Shown here: positions 48,346 through 60,553 of the stretch, piece after piece
Layout of the letters: each line of letters starts with the position of its first letter
Numbering within the stretch: the first letter of the stretch is position 1
Assembly (NCBI GenBank): GCA_916613615.1
Contig: OU744726.1
Span: forward strand, 60,714,987-60,778,986
Source: Steromphala cineraria
Lineage: Eukaryota; Mollusca; Gastropoda; Trochida; Trochidae
DNA length: 64,000 nucleotides
Direction of reading: 5' to 3'
Made by a program: the position numbers and the translations under genes
The notes under the pieces: model-generated
What the model saw: only the letters and a program-made list of their open reading frames with translations
Told to the model about the DNA's origin: nothing
The model's database searches: none

Positions 48346-49261
48346 ATGTAGTGAAATTGCAACATAATGCGTTCCGTTTTTGCAATGCTAGGGTACATCA
48401 AAGACATTTAGATTGCATATTTCCTCAAGAATAAGCAGGTACACGTAAGTGAACAAAGGGACCCAGCTGTATACAGTCGTTATATAAAAAACAGTTGAGA
48501 AATGATTATTGTTAATTAAAATTAAAAGTATTTACGTAAATCACAAACAATTTTTTTTATACACATTTGAAATAAGTATAATGATTCATAAGTAAGCAAG
48601 AAATACAAAAAATTTTGTTCAATAAGGTTATCTAAGTACCATGCTTTCCAAACTGGGAATTAATGATCCATTTGAAACTTTGAAATATGTATTAGTCTGG
48701 GTCACATCACGATCAGACATAATTAGCTTCATTTCTGTCATTTTGAAAATAGAGCTGAAATCACTTATCAGTCCTTTCTTCCAGGGATTATAGCCTCACT
48801 AATAAGATATAGCAATGTTCACACTTTTAGGAAAATGCCGAAATTCTAAACTCTTTTTTGAGTGTACCTTAATAACTTGTGATACTATGACACTCCCATT
48901 CCTCCCAAATGGTTGTGCAGTTTGTGGGTTTGAAAAGCGCCTTGTTTAAAAAGTCCACCTAAGATTTCTTACACATTCTGTTGATCTCCGCAGCTTGATC
49001 TCAAACTTTATGGTAAATCACGAGTTTGTTGCAAATTGTCATGATAACTAACACGTTTTGCATAAAAACGAAAGCTTGTTACATGTAGATACAAACATAC
49101 AGTTAATTATGGGTTTCTCATTCAAGTTAAAAAAATTAAAATTATCACAAATCTCGTTGAGATAAATATTTAACCTTCTTGCATTATGACATTCTGCTTC
49201 CATCTCTGCTCATAATCAATTATAAGCGACAAATGTCGAACCAGCTGGAAGGCCTCATTTC

Positions 49262-49495
49262 GGTTTAGAGACAATCTGATAACATTAATGATTTAATCAA
49301 TTAAGAGAAGCAAATATCCATTTGACTTTATCTGAAATCTCAATCAAAGAAACTGACGCGTTATCATTGGACGTTTGCACAGAACCTGACCAACTATGAG
49401 AAGCAAATAGCCATTTAACTTTATCTGATATCTCAATCAAAGACACTGACGCGTTATCATTGGACGTTTAAACAGAACCAGACCAACCACAGTAG
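49262..49495 (+). repeat. Module M2, diverged copy with internal tandem duplication
   Basis: After CAATCTGATAACATTAATG the core appears twice in a row. Both times it reads GAGAAGCAAATA, CCATTT, CTTTATCTGA, TCTCAATCAAAG and ACTGACGCGTTATCATTGG, at about 49305-49390 and 49395-49480. The two copies differ at only a few bases, so this local duplication is younger than the M2 family. Confidence 0.6.
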
Positions 49496-49874
49496 TCTTC
49501 TTAATGTTTCAAGTGTTCAAATAATACCAATGCCACTTTTATCCGTTTTCCCATAACCAACATCATTCTGCATGTGTGTGCTTAATATATCTTTACCAGG
49601 AAGACAATGCTGTAACACGATAACAATACACCAGTGGAATATGTATTATTTCTAGTTAAAAGAGCATATATTTAACTTATTACAATTTATACCTACAACC
49701 AGTCAGTTCATTTACACCGGAGTAACCTAAAGACTATTGGCTAAAAATAAAGATCGAATATGTATCCCTTTAATCCTGAAAGAAGTTGCGATCTAACTTT
49801 GATTCTATTTAATAAGATGCAAATGTCGTGCTTGCATCAGATAAAAATGATTTAATCAAGATTACACTATTGAA

Positions 49875-50018
49875 TCTTCATACTTGGTCCTCTGACTATG
49901 GACAATTGGTTTGTGTTATGAGATTGTGACATCAAAATAATACATTTATCGGTCACGTTTAATTAACAGTAAACATTTTAAGATATAAAATTATCAAAAA
50001 ACGTGCTATTGCCCCCAA
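49875..50018 (+). mobile_element. TTAA-type MITE, 3' fragment
   Basis: Only the right third remains: CTTCATACTTGGTCCTCTGA to AAAAAACGTGCTATTGCCCC. Confidence 0.8.
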
Positions 50019-50089
50019 ATTAAAATAACAAAAAATGGTATGGGAAAACAAATGTATTCATAATGGAAATAACGTTTGTAAGATATGTT

Positions 50090-50295
50090 AGATACCTAAT
50101 CTATTCATCGTGACATTATTTCCACATTAATACTGTTTACTGTCACACACAAGCCAGCCCAATGATAAGATGGATGTACTATGTAATGACTTGTGACTTC
50201 TTTTACCATTAGGAAGGCTAGTTAGAGCCATATTAGTTGTCATAAGGTTCGTCATTAACCATCTAATTGGTAAATGATAATTCATCAGACATCAT
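50090..50295 (+). repeat. Module M5, diverged copy
   Basis: CATCGTGACATTATTTCC, ACTGTTTACTGTCACACAC, TTTTACCATTAGGAAGGCTA and ATTGGTAAATGATAATTCAT match the other copies. About 240 bp further on, GATGACAGG, then GTTGATTG and CTCTAGACA at 50554-50605 also match 47893-47930, so the homology to the 47-kb unit extends beyond the module. Confidence 0.5.
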
Positions 50296-50605
50296 CGATC
50301 AAGATTACTGAGACGGAACACTACTGCTGTCACACGAACTCCTCATATTAGCCAAATGTATTTTTCTCAAATAGCTTCAAAGGAAAACAACAATCCCTTC
50401 ATATCAAATCTTTATCCTTAAATGCATCCTTGGCAATACAGATAATTTGAAATATAAGATCAAAGACAACACTTTGAAATAGACATACATGTATGCTGAC
50501 AGATGATCAGTTTTATCTATAACATAAACCTGTTTTGAACATTGTTATTCTAATGATGACAGGGGTAATCTTAATAAATGTTGATTGCTGTGTTCTCTAG
50601 ACAGA

Positions 50606-53409
50606 GGGACCTTCTAGCATGACGATTAACTCATATCCCTGAAGGAAACACTTGTAATCACTCTCCGATATTGTTGATGCTAACAATGACTCACTCAATG
50701 GCAATGGACTTGATTAGTGAGTGCACAGAAGTCAAGACATTTTTATAGCACAAGCATTCATACATTTGAATACTTATTTAATTATTTTCTTTAGGGGTGA
50801 ATTTTCTGCCAAATACTTCAAAACATGTTATCCTATTTATTTCGGCTGCATCAGGTTTTGAGGTATAAGGTTTGTAACATTATGTATTATAGTGCATTTG
50901 TTTTTCTTCGTTTTCCATCAGTACCTGAAACTGAGATGTAAAACCTGTCTACAAACAAATGAGAAATCCACCATTAGTACTTAAATGTACAGAATGTTTG
51001 ACAATTATTTTTGAACAATTGACATTTGATCAATTTAATCTATGAAATTCAAATAGATACATCAACCAAATAATATCAATATATCAATTCAAGATGAGAT
51101 GAAACCAGTCACACCGTATTACATGTACACTGCTCATAGTCTTACATCAATCTATTTATAGTATACTTAAATAGCATTACATAACATTAAAAAGGTTAAC
51201 TGAATTACATGATTAAACAAACTTATGTTGTTACAATTGCTATTTAACTCATTTTTCGATTTTAAATATGACGTGACATATGTCAGTGTACTGACTGTAT
51301 TAGTATGGGTCATTTAACTTCACTACGATACTGATACCGATTAAATTCATTCCACATTGAGGAATCGTTTTTACCGTAAACGTCTTTGACCTATTTTTGT
51401 GAAACTAAAATGATAAATCACTTTTGATAGTAAATGAATTTAAAATCAAAATTGTTTTTTGATACTTTCAAATAACTCAAATAAATGTTTACCCTTTTGC
51501 CTCTTCAATCAATACCAAGATTCAATAGGAAACAACTCATGAACACTAACTTCTTAGATTAGGAATTGTCATCTTTCTGTATGATTCAGAATTATTTGTA
51601 TTTATCTCGAAATGAAACACAATCTCGTTTACGCAGTAAGTAAAAGCCCTTTAGGTTACTTGATTGGAAAAATAGACTTGTATGTGATGACAGTTTAATC
51701 ATGCCCTGTAGCAATGTTTGCTAATAAGTATGAGAATCTTTAGAAAGCCTGTAACAAGATATCCGAGCTCGACTCTAATGAGGTATGGATTCTCATGGCT
51801 GTTTTTGGCAAATCTATATCAAGTTTGTTTATCCATAAGTCAACAACTTCCGGATCGCAAAATATCAGATATACTCAGTCACAAAAGTTTAACAACGCCC
51901 TATTCAAACGTCCAATAAAAATTGGTTTAACACAAGCAGATCTGTTGTCTGGCTGTATCAGACTGATATCTCATCCACATCGCCAAAAATGACTCCTGCA
52001 TCTCCAAACTGCAGACAGAAACGTGATGCATAACTAAACAGGATGTCCAACCACTGACCAAGAAGTCATCTTTGATGGACATGTGTCCATGTCAAACACT
52101 CTCGGACATGACATGGCGTTACGGGTATAACCTTGAAGAGATGACAATCTTCAAATGGCGACCTTTTTGGAATTGTGTTAACTTTTCATATTCTTATTCT
52201 TATTCGTTAAGTTGTATCTAAATTTTTTAGTCTTAGAAGCGTTACTATTAATGCAATTTATAACAAGCAAAATAACCTAACGATAGTGTACTGTTCATGT
52301 TGACTTACATGTATATCATTTCAATACTTGAACTATCATCATTATTGGTGATAAGCTCAGAATTTGAAAAGTAATAATTCTTGGTTGCATTGCCATGCAT
52401 TTTATTGACCCGTTGAAGTATAACCTCAAGCACACATATTGTCTACAAGTAGAAACTGATGTTTTTTGTAAACTTGTCATTCATAGAGGATATAATATGA
52501 GTGGTCAGTGGCTAAATATTAGAGTTTCTCGAGTAAGAGCGAGGGATGTACTAAAATTTAGACACAAATATAATATTCTGGTTATTATCGTAGTCCCAAA
52601 ATTAAAGAAATACTCAAAACCTACTCTTAACCTTTGGCGGACTGGCTGCAATCACTTTGTATAGATCGTGACATCACAGGCGAATCATGACGTCATGATT
52701 TTTTGCCCTAGGGCATCATATGGAAAATAGGTTATTGACAAGAAGTGCCATAATTTTCATCTCAACATCGCATTGTCAAATCACATATCACATATCACAG
52801 GGACTTTTGATGAATTTTTCTACCTTTGCGCAAGATTTCTTCCAGTATGTAAAGCAATGATTACAGTCTTCACAATCAGTAGAAGTCTCTATGAGATGAA
52901 TATCTAATACATGTTATAGATTTAGAGTAATATTGTCATAGCAAAGGACTTTTATTTTGACATCTGCGTATCTACTGACATATTTCTATTTTCGACATCT
53001 ATCAATCCTATGCATCTACTTTCTTTAACTTCGGATCATATAAATTATATTGCAATAGTTCATAATTTGTCATAAAGATCTCTGAAATGTATCAACTTAT
53101 GAAAAAACTAAACTCATGTATACAGTTTGTAAAAATCCTCATATATCTTGATTAGAAACGAAACCTTTTGTTTAGGAACTTGATATGAAGAAATACCAAC
53201 AAACGGCAAAGTTTGCCAATTTGGTATGAAAACCTGGAGAATTTATGACACATCAGATTACCAATAATTGCTCTTTCATAAGGTGAGGATTTCACTCGTA
53301 TTGATTTCCGGTTCTTTTTGTTTGTAATCACAATATGGAAAGCGAAATTTTAAAATTAAAATGTCATTTAACATATTTCAATCTTAATATCCATACAATA
53401 TTTTGAAAG
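50606..53409. other. No firm gene; protein-like stretch near 51720-52130
   Basis: At 51718-51992 two plus-strand frames and one minus-strand frame with a single stop overlap, and the region is less AT-rich than its flanks. The minus frame reads DPEVVDLWINKLDIDLPKTA. This may be an old transposon or exon fossil. The remainder, including the frame at 52395-52664, shows no support. Confidence 0.3.
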
Positions 53410-53436
53410 ATAATAAAACTTGTAAGGTGTCTTCAG

Positions 53437-53583
53437 TGTTATTGACAAGCAAACTAAATAAATCAAAGCACAACTACACTTTCACGTTTAGGGAACATTG
53501 TGTGTCTAATTTAGACTTTAAAGTGAATATCTTGATAGAAGACGAGTTAGAACTAAAGTACAAGCAGTTTGACAAATTATCAG
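53437..53583 (+). CDS. Candidate internal exon, unknown protein
   Basis: An open frame reaches the strong donor TCAG|GTAAAAG after 53583. The acceptor could be GTCTTCAG ending at 53436 or TTTTGAAAG ending at 53409; the first has the better tract. The peptide is charged and balanced, with TFTFREHCV, then a stretch rich in D, E and K (ILIEDELELKYKQFDKLS), which looks more like real protein than the usual AT-rich noise. The exon ends in phase 1. I recognise no family. It could be chance, since the frame is only about 50 codons. Confidence 0.25.
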
Positions 53584-54184
53584 GTAAAAGTATCAATTTT
53601 ACTGGTTAAATATAAAGTCTTGATTGGTAATTCGGATATAGAATACAATATATAAAATGACTAATTGATAGTTTTACAATGATCAAGATCATAAACTATT
53701 TTACCAAACAAACATTTCAATGTGACATAAAACAAATGCCATGATTATGAATGCAATGAATAGACCTATGAATTGGTAAAAGGAATACACAAGGTTACCC
53801 CTCAGGGCAACAACTGTTAAATTCAAGTACCAATCCAGTCACACAAAAACAGAAGAATTGCTTTTTAAAGATGTTTTCCAACAAAACATTTGAGATTGAA
53901 GTTAATTAAGCGCCATATATGAGTATTAAGTTATGAAATGTTGTTATTGACCAAGTGCACTATTAACATTAATTTCTTCATAGAGGTACGACGTCCTAAA
54001 ATTCACAAAAAAACCTGTAGTTAACGCTCCCAACTCGTCTAGTTGGGTAGATTTTAAAAACAATTTTCTTCTAGCGACCTTCTAAGAAGCGTGTTGAATG
54101 TTTGCTGTATTGACCCAAGTTGATGTAACTATCTTGCTTTATATGAGTACAGATACAATGGTTGCCAAAACAGCGTAGTGACGG

Positions 54185-54320
54185 GTCAAATCCAATTAAC
54201 TGTTATTTTGATAGAAACCCTGATTTCATCATATGTTAAAGCAAATGGCTGTATGATCTTAAATTTGCAGACTAACACTGTTCCTTGTCATCTTTAAGAT
54301 TTACCATAGAAGACCTCTAG
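54185..54320 (+). repeat. Module M2, most diverged copy
   Basis: GGGTCAAATCCAATTAAC, AACCCTGATTTCATCATATG, TTAAAGCAAATGGCTG and TTTACCATAGAAGACC align with 45742-45915, but the CAATCAATC core is lost. The call is weaker than for the others. Confidence 0.35.
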
Positions 54321-56015
54321 CATGACCTGCTACATTCTCTATTCTTCTGCCGTTGTTTCTGCAACGGTTTTCATCCAGTGTTTCATTAAAAGGTTTATAC
54401 ATGTACCTGACGAGAAATTCCAAGATCTGTCCTGTCTGCCCTTACTATATTGATGATATACAATTTCATATGATTCTATAATATTTCTGAAACGGTGTAT
54501 GACATTTTGGTAATTTTATCTATAAGTGTAATGTATCGTTATATAAATAAAAACAACCAAATAAAACAGAATCAGTAAACTCTACTTATTCAAATAAATA
54601 ATAATTCATAAGTGAAGTAAATTAAATGCGGACATCGTCATATTTACGCCAATGTTCATATGTCAATTACATAGACCCTGAGGCAAATCGTTAACATTAA
54701 GATAACTCAGAACTGAATTGCCGAATATTAAAGGTCAACGCATTATGATCTTGACAATGATTGCCTAGTGTCCAACAATGATGGTCATGAGTAAACAAGC
54801 TTGCTAAATATGACACTTTCATAGACTAATTGGATACTATTAGTTTCATAGAATATACGATTACCCTTTTGTGTACAGCACAAGATAAATTGCAATATGA
54901 TTAGGAAATTATTTTGGGCGATGACCAAGTATTTCATGATCTTATTCTTCAGAACCTGCCTCATTTGTAATTACGCTAGCCCTGTGAACTAGAATAGTGG
55001 CATATTGTAGATCTACATGTATTGCTGTTTAAAAATTAATTGATTAATTAAAATGCTGTAAATTAAAAAAAACAAATTTCTATAAAAACAGTAATTCTTT
55101 GACCTTGACTTGCCCTTGAAGATTCATTCATAAAGGAAATCTAACGAAAATGTACAAATTATATGTTGTGTATTCAAACAGACAATACGGGAGAACAGTA
55201 CGCTGTAAAGAATCTCTCACTAGCTACACACATTTCATTTTGGAAATGTTTCTGATATTTTATTCAGGATGCATGGCAATCATTCTTGTTGCTAATTGAT
55301 GCATTGTCAAGTAAACTGATACAGATCACTGTTCAAGTGTCACATAAGGTTCACGTGTTTGAAATGTGTTCCTTTTCTCTAAAAAATCCCTACAATCAGG
55401 TCATTTCGTTCTTTAAAGCCTCGCCAAGGTAAAGGGATCATTAACCTAATTTTTGTACAAATGATCGTGTTAATTGTTTATCATGTTAAAGTTTAAATCG
55501 TAAATCATGTTTCTTCTGTGTAACGATTTGCCCTTTATATTTGGTAGCATTATAAATTCAATGGTTTTTAAACTTTAATTTTTATTTGCAAAACATATAA
55601 CGAGCAAGTATGTCTGATTCTACCGATATGCCATGTTCTTGTTTCACTGACCTTTTGCCAAGATGTCTTACATTGATCCCTCAGGGACATTCTCTTTAAT
55701 AGTCGCTGGTATTTACTTGGTCCTCAAGTACCATACAAAAAGGTATTTTTGCAAAGGGCAAGTCACCAACATAAATCAATGAAACGATTGACAATTACGA
55801 AAAAGTTTAAGAAATAACAAACAGAATAAAAATCTGTCTTATTTTACTGATTTACTTCAACTGAAAGAAAGACGTCCAGATAAGCATACACTCGTGCCAT
55901 TGATATTCACCTGAATCATTTAATCTTAAAAAATGTTCAAACAGTATCTACAGATAATCTTGATCTAACATGAAATAACCCGTGAGTTTTGTACTTATAA
56001 AAAATCATTTCCAAG
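54321..56015. other. No gene seen
   Basis: AT-rich unique sequence; no repeat or exon signal was recognised. Confidence 0.5.
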
Positions 56016-56153
56016 GTGACAAATACAGTGAAGATGTCTGAAAAAGCAGCTTTTATGCTATTACAAACCAAGACGGTTTTCACAGAATTCAGGATAATCT
56101 ACAGTACTAGCTCTGTTCAAAGCAAGACATTAGTTTATGAGTTTATTGAGATC
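56016..56153 (+). CDS. Candidate internal exon, unknown protein
   Basis: An acceptor TTTCCAAG precedes 56016 and a good donor ATC|GTATGT follows 56153. The 138 bp between are exactly 46 codons and open, so the exon would be phase 0 at both ends. The peptide carries MSEKAAFMLLQTK and ends KTLVYEFIEI. No domain is recognised. A TTAA-flanked MITE begins only 40 bp downstream at 56193, inside what would be the following intron. Phase does not fit directly onto the candidate at 53437-53583, so if both are real, another exon lies between them or they belong to different genes. Confidence 0.22.
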
Positions 56154-56192
56154 GTATGTATTTTTGCAGTGTCATTAAAAAAGGAACAACTA

Positions 56193-56512
56193 TTAAAGAG
56201 ACAGTAGTACGTGTTAAGGGGGAATATGAGGTGATGTCAGGAAAATTAAAATTAATGGTTCCAATTGAAAGACAATGTATTTACAATAAATGAAAGCGTA
56301 ATAATTCAAATATATAATGTAAAGTTTAACCATGCGATTCCTTTCAAAATGAATTAAAGGTTTTCAAACAAAACGGCCGCCAATGGATTTTATGTGAATC
56401 TTCATACTTCTGTCCTCTGACTATGGATGATTGCTGTGTGTAATGAGATCTTTGACATTGTCAAAATAATACATGCAACACAAATTTCAAATATAAAATA
56501 ATGAAAAAAAGT
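56193..56512 (+). mobile_element. TTAA-flanked MITE, right end decayed
   Basis: TTAAAGAGACAGTAGTACGT, then GGGGGAATATGAGGTGATGT and AAACGGCCGCCAATGG. It ends near AATGAAAAAAAGTG with the terminal repeat mutated beyond recognition. Confidence 0.8.
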
Positions 56513-59080
56513 GTTTAGGAAGATGTTAAGAGAGCTTTTCTATAGCTTGTCAACTTAAAACAATAATTATGTCATAATTATACGTTATACAACGGGTTAA
56601 ATTCATTAAGTTTTACTCTTCACCTTTAAAGGTTCCTACATATTATGAAATGCAGTATGGTTTGTCCAGGAAAGTGAATGCAAAGCATTAAATAATTGTC
56701 TCCAACAAATAACATATGTCTAAAGTAGAACATTATGGCACATGCCAAGTGAAGTTCGACAGTTACATGACATTTGTAATACAATAAGAGCAGGCACGAA
56801 CATTGGAATCAATTATGTCCAACACCTGCAGAGATGTCAAGCTAGACAATTGTCATGTATTCTCGAGAACCAGACTAAAGCTTAGACTTTAAAGTCTTTT
56901 CTATTGCACTTACAACTCAGGTCTTCACAAACATAGACTATGAATAAAGCTGAAAGTATTTTGGGTAATATGCCTTGACACACGTCAATCAAATGCAAGT
57001 ATTCTCACCATGGAGTGAAGGTTTGTTTCATTTGAATAGGATGGCGCGGACAATTTTGTTCATGAGTTCACATTGGGTATTTTATCTTGATGACTTCCAT
57101 TTGCTGTATAGAAGCAGTGGTATTGTTAACAAAAATATTTTTGCATACAGGAATCGAATCTAAATCTCAAAATGTCAGCGAGGAAAACTTTTAACAAAGT
57201 ACATTGTAACTGCATTTCATTTTGAAGTTCTTAGATTAATAGTTCTTGGAGATGACATTTACAGATTGTGATTTAATTGAAACACATTAAGATGATTGAT
57301 TAAACATGTGTTTCAAGGATTGGAAATCTTAAAGCTTGAACAGACTTTCATAAACAAAGTTGCTGTTGTCATTCACGTTCTAATTTGCAGCAGATTCGCA
57401 AACATTATGATTTGGTTGATGGAAAATAATGCACAAAACAGACAGCAATTTCCTTATTGACATTTAATTGCCTCAAGATGTATCTTAGATTGCTATAAAT
57501 TCAAAGGTTAATTCCCTTATGACCATGAAATCACCATTTTTTAACAATGCATGTGAATGAAATTTTGAAAAGGAGTGTCAAAATTGCATTTTTCAAAGAA
57601 AAGGTTTAACAAGTGTTGTTGATGTAAATTGTTTTGGTAACATATAGCATATCCAAGGCTACATATACTGATAATATATGATTATATATGATATAGATAT
57701 ACAATCCTATTGAATTGAATTGGGGGTATAACAAAGCAAGCACTATCATTTTAATGGCGTGACACTTCCTATATGTACCGTCCATTAAAAACTTAAAATC
57801 AAACTAAGAGAAAAGACGATTGAATGCTTAGAACTTTTATGAAGTGTTAGATAAGGGCATATGTTCAACAATGGACAAGTTTTAAAGATAACATTTAATA
57901 ACAGAATGAGAAATATCATAATAAATACGTGACAATAAAATCAACAGTAAAACCCCAATATGTTTTTTGCATATCTTAATCAACGAGTTCTGTAATAGTT
58001 ATAAGGAAACAAAACATTGATAAGCAGACGAAATATTAAATTGACATCTTCAAGCGAGGAGGTTAACACAATAATTCATGTGAGACAGATAATCCGTAAT
58101 TTGCTGCGAGGAGTTTGACACAATAATTCACGTAATAATAATCCGTAACTCCGAGCACCGAGTTAGTTATTCTTTTTCTTACACAATATTATGGTATGCT
58201 AAAAACGGGAAAGAAAGAGTAACATTTAAAAACTATCCTCAGCTGGTAAAGCCACAAATGTACTCATACGTCATTAATTGTACTCACTACTTCAGGATGG
58301 GTAGCTCTAAGTAGTTCGCAATATACATTCCAATCTGAAATAGTTTAATATTTTGATGTCACAACTTCCCTTACATGTATATAATGAAATATTATTTTTA
58401 TTGACCGCACTGTTGCAAAACCAGAGAGAAAAAAGAAGACGTAAGTTTTCGATACATTTGACAAGTCTCGTATGGAATGTTATGCCGTCACTGTTTGACA
58501 TCATGTTTAATGACGTCATAGAGCTATGATGTTAACACAGTTCGCCCGTCAACTCTCCAACACTGCACCATCTTGAATATTCAACATCGTATTTACGGCA
58601 GAGAAAACGTCAGAAGAGCTTATAATGCTTGTAAAAATGTTGAACTGATGTGTGACTTTCACACTTTTATTTACAAATATAATTTAAAATACGTCTAAGG
58701 CAAGTTGTAAAATGTTTTACATATTTCACTCAAACTTTTGTTCATGATAGGGACTTAATGATGCAAGACATCATAGATTACACATGTTGAAATGAAGGTC
58801 AAACAGAGATATGTATTCCTGTAGTCTGATTCCTCGTGTGCTCACATTACTGTGCATAGTTATCTGCCATTATCATTTATCAAAAATATAATTTGTAGAA
58901 TATTTACATTAAAATGTCACATACACAAATACTTATGTTATGCATGATGTGATTTTCATGATATAAGAAGCTTACGATATCTCTGACACCAACAGCAAAT
59001 TATATTTCATCCACGAACTGATTTGCTAAAAAGGGATACTTTGACAATCGGTAAGACATGTAATAAAGATTTCATTCTAC
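56513..59080. other. No gene seen
   Basis: AT-rich unique sequence. The frames at 56975-57163 (+) and 58307-58519 (-) lack splice support. A local direct repeat (GAGGAGTT... ACACAATAATTCA) occurs at about 58058-58080 and 58107-58130. Confidence 0.5.
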
Positions 59081-59106
59081 TTAAAGGGGCAGTTGCACGT
59101 TTTTTG
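59081..59106 (+). mobile_element. Isolated TTAA-type terminal repeat
   Basis: TTAAAGGGGCAGTTGCACGT followed by TTTTT matches the terminal repeat of this MITE family, but the sequence after it is unrelated to the known interior. It may be a truncated copy or the end of a different, related element. Confidence 0.55.
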
Positions 59107-59813
59107 AATAAATAGACTTATCTTTAAAGCTATGCAATTAAGCACGATATGTTTATTAAAATCTGACCTAGTGTAGGAAATTATGTAGCAGTTTTTTCAA
59201 AATATGATATTCGGTGCATTTTGATTCTTCAGATGCTAAGCTACTATAAACAATATTTTGCATCATATATTGCCATTTTGTATCATTTAGTGTATCAATT
59301 ACTCTTTCATTTTACCATCATGTGTTTTGAATGTTATTGAGAACAATTGAGTGTCCAGCAATTTAATTATCTAATTTATTATCACATAATTATTAAACTT
59401 TTATGTGTTAACTCATTACACTGGACTGTTAGGTGAACCAAATTTGACTGTTGTTGCAATATATTCTTGGCAAAAGTGTTTTTTCTTCTGCAGGTGGTGT
59501 TAACTTTCGCTACTTTGCATGTTATCACAAATTCAAGCAGCTCGAAATTTCTTATTATATTTTTTCATAATGTTTATCATCATCATTCACATATATCTAA
59601 TCCCGGATTCATTGTATGGTTTCTTGCAGGGATTTGTATATTTATGAAAATCATACAACAAGAATCGAATCCAGGAACTGAAATATGAGATAATAAAACA
59701 CGAAAACGTCATATTACTTAATTTCATTCACAACATCGTGTCTTATCCTTCACCAGCTATGAAATACAAATTATTGAAAAACAATCGTTTTGTATTTTTT
59801 TCAACATTTTGAG

Positions 59814-59994
59814 GAACTTGTTTGCTAATACAGATTTGAATGATTTCTATAACAATTGTAAATGCCAAGAAAGAATGGTATTATGTTTTGTGATGCTGAA
59901 AACTACTCATCAGATCAGGGATACAGAATCCGTTAAGAAATCCTGTCAAATAATTATAGCGTCTGTGAATTTTTTCAGTATTCTGATTATTGTC
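59814..59994 (+). CDS. Candidate internal exon, unknown Cys-containing protein
   Basis: A long T-rich tract (TTTTTTTCAACATTTTGAG) ends in an acceptor at 59813. A possible donor GTC|GTATGC follows 59994. The frame is open between them and encodes DLNDFYNNCKCQERM and later KSCQIIIASV. It would end in phase 0, whereas the Rec114-like exon at 60554 starts at codon position 3, so the two are not directly spliced together unless one boundary is misplaced. No family is recognised, and the hydrophobic tail may simply be AT-rich noise. Confidence 0.2.
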
Positions 59995-60271
59995 GTATGC
60001 TAATATTACTTATGATATCATTCTTGATATCATGTGGATTCTCATTGATGTGAAATTTGAAAATAAATCTATTTATTAGTATTAAAGTCTCAAAACCATT
60101 TCCCTGAACCTCATCCTCATCATGTTTATGAGATAAATCCATCTACTTCTTAGATAGTACGTTACAATTCTTGCAATGTGAATCATGGTCGGTATGAATT
60201 GATAAATATGACAAAATGTATTGATAGAATAAAGATAGAATGATTTGTTTTACGATACATAGAACAACTGA

Positions 60272-60335
60272 CAGTCTAAGTAAACCTAGCCTCAATATTA
60301 TCCGTTACACTGCTATACTGAGTCTAGAAAGGTAT
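60272..60335 (+). mobile_element. Truncated end of the same Mutator-like MITE
   Basis: CAGTCTAAGTAAACCTAGCC to GAGTCTAGAAAGG matches the first 64 bp of the element at 41260. The remainder is absent. It lies 220 bp upstream of the Rec114-like exon, in its presumed intron. Confidence 0.85.
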
Positions 60336-60553
60336 GGTTGTTCCTTTCCTTGTCCTCTTTTCAGAATTATATGATGTCGGAAAGTTGATAGCTACAATGA
60401 TTACAAGTAAAATAATGAGAACATAAATGATTGCTGGATGTAGCCTCTTCCTGTTACTACTAAGTCTTAAACCTTTTGCAAATGATGCCAAGCTTTAATT
60501 CTATTCCATCTTCATACATAAAGGCATATGACAATACCAATTACATTGTTCAG

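Noticed and set aside
57011..57150. Upstream exon for Rec114, because of an HWVF stretch
   Set aside because: The residues around it do not follow the expected pattern and there is no matching donor phase, so I did not call it.
60528..60553. ATG at 60528 as the start of a single-exon gene
   Set aside because: The frame has good splice sites at 60553 and 60807, and the downstream stop comes soon after the donor, so an internal exon fits better.
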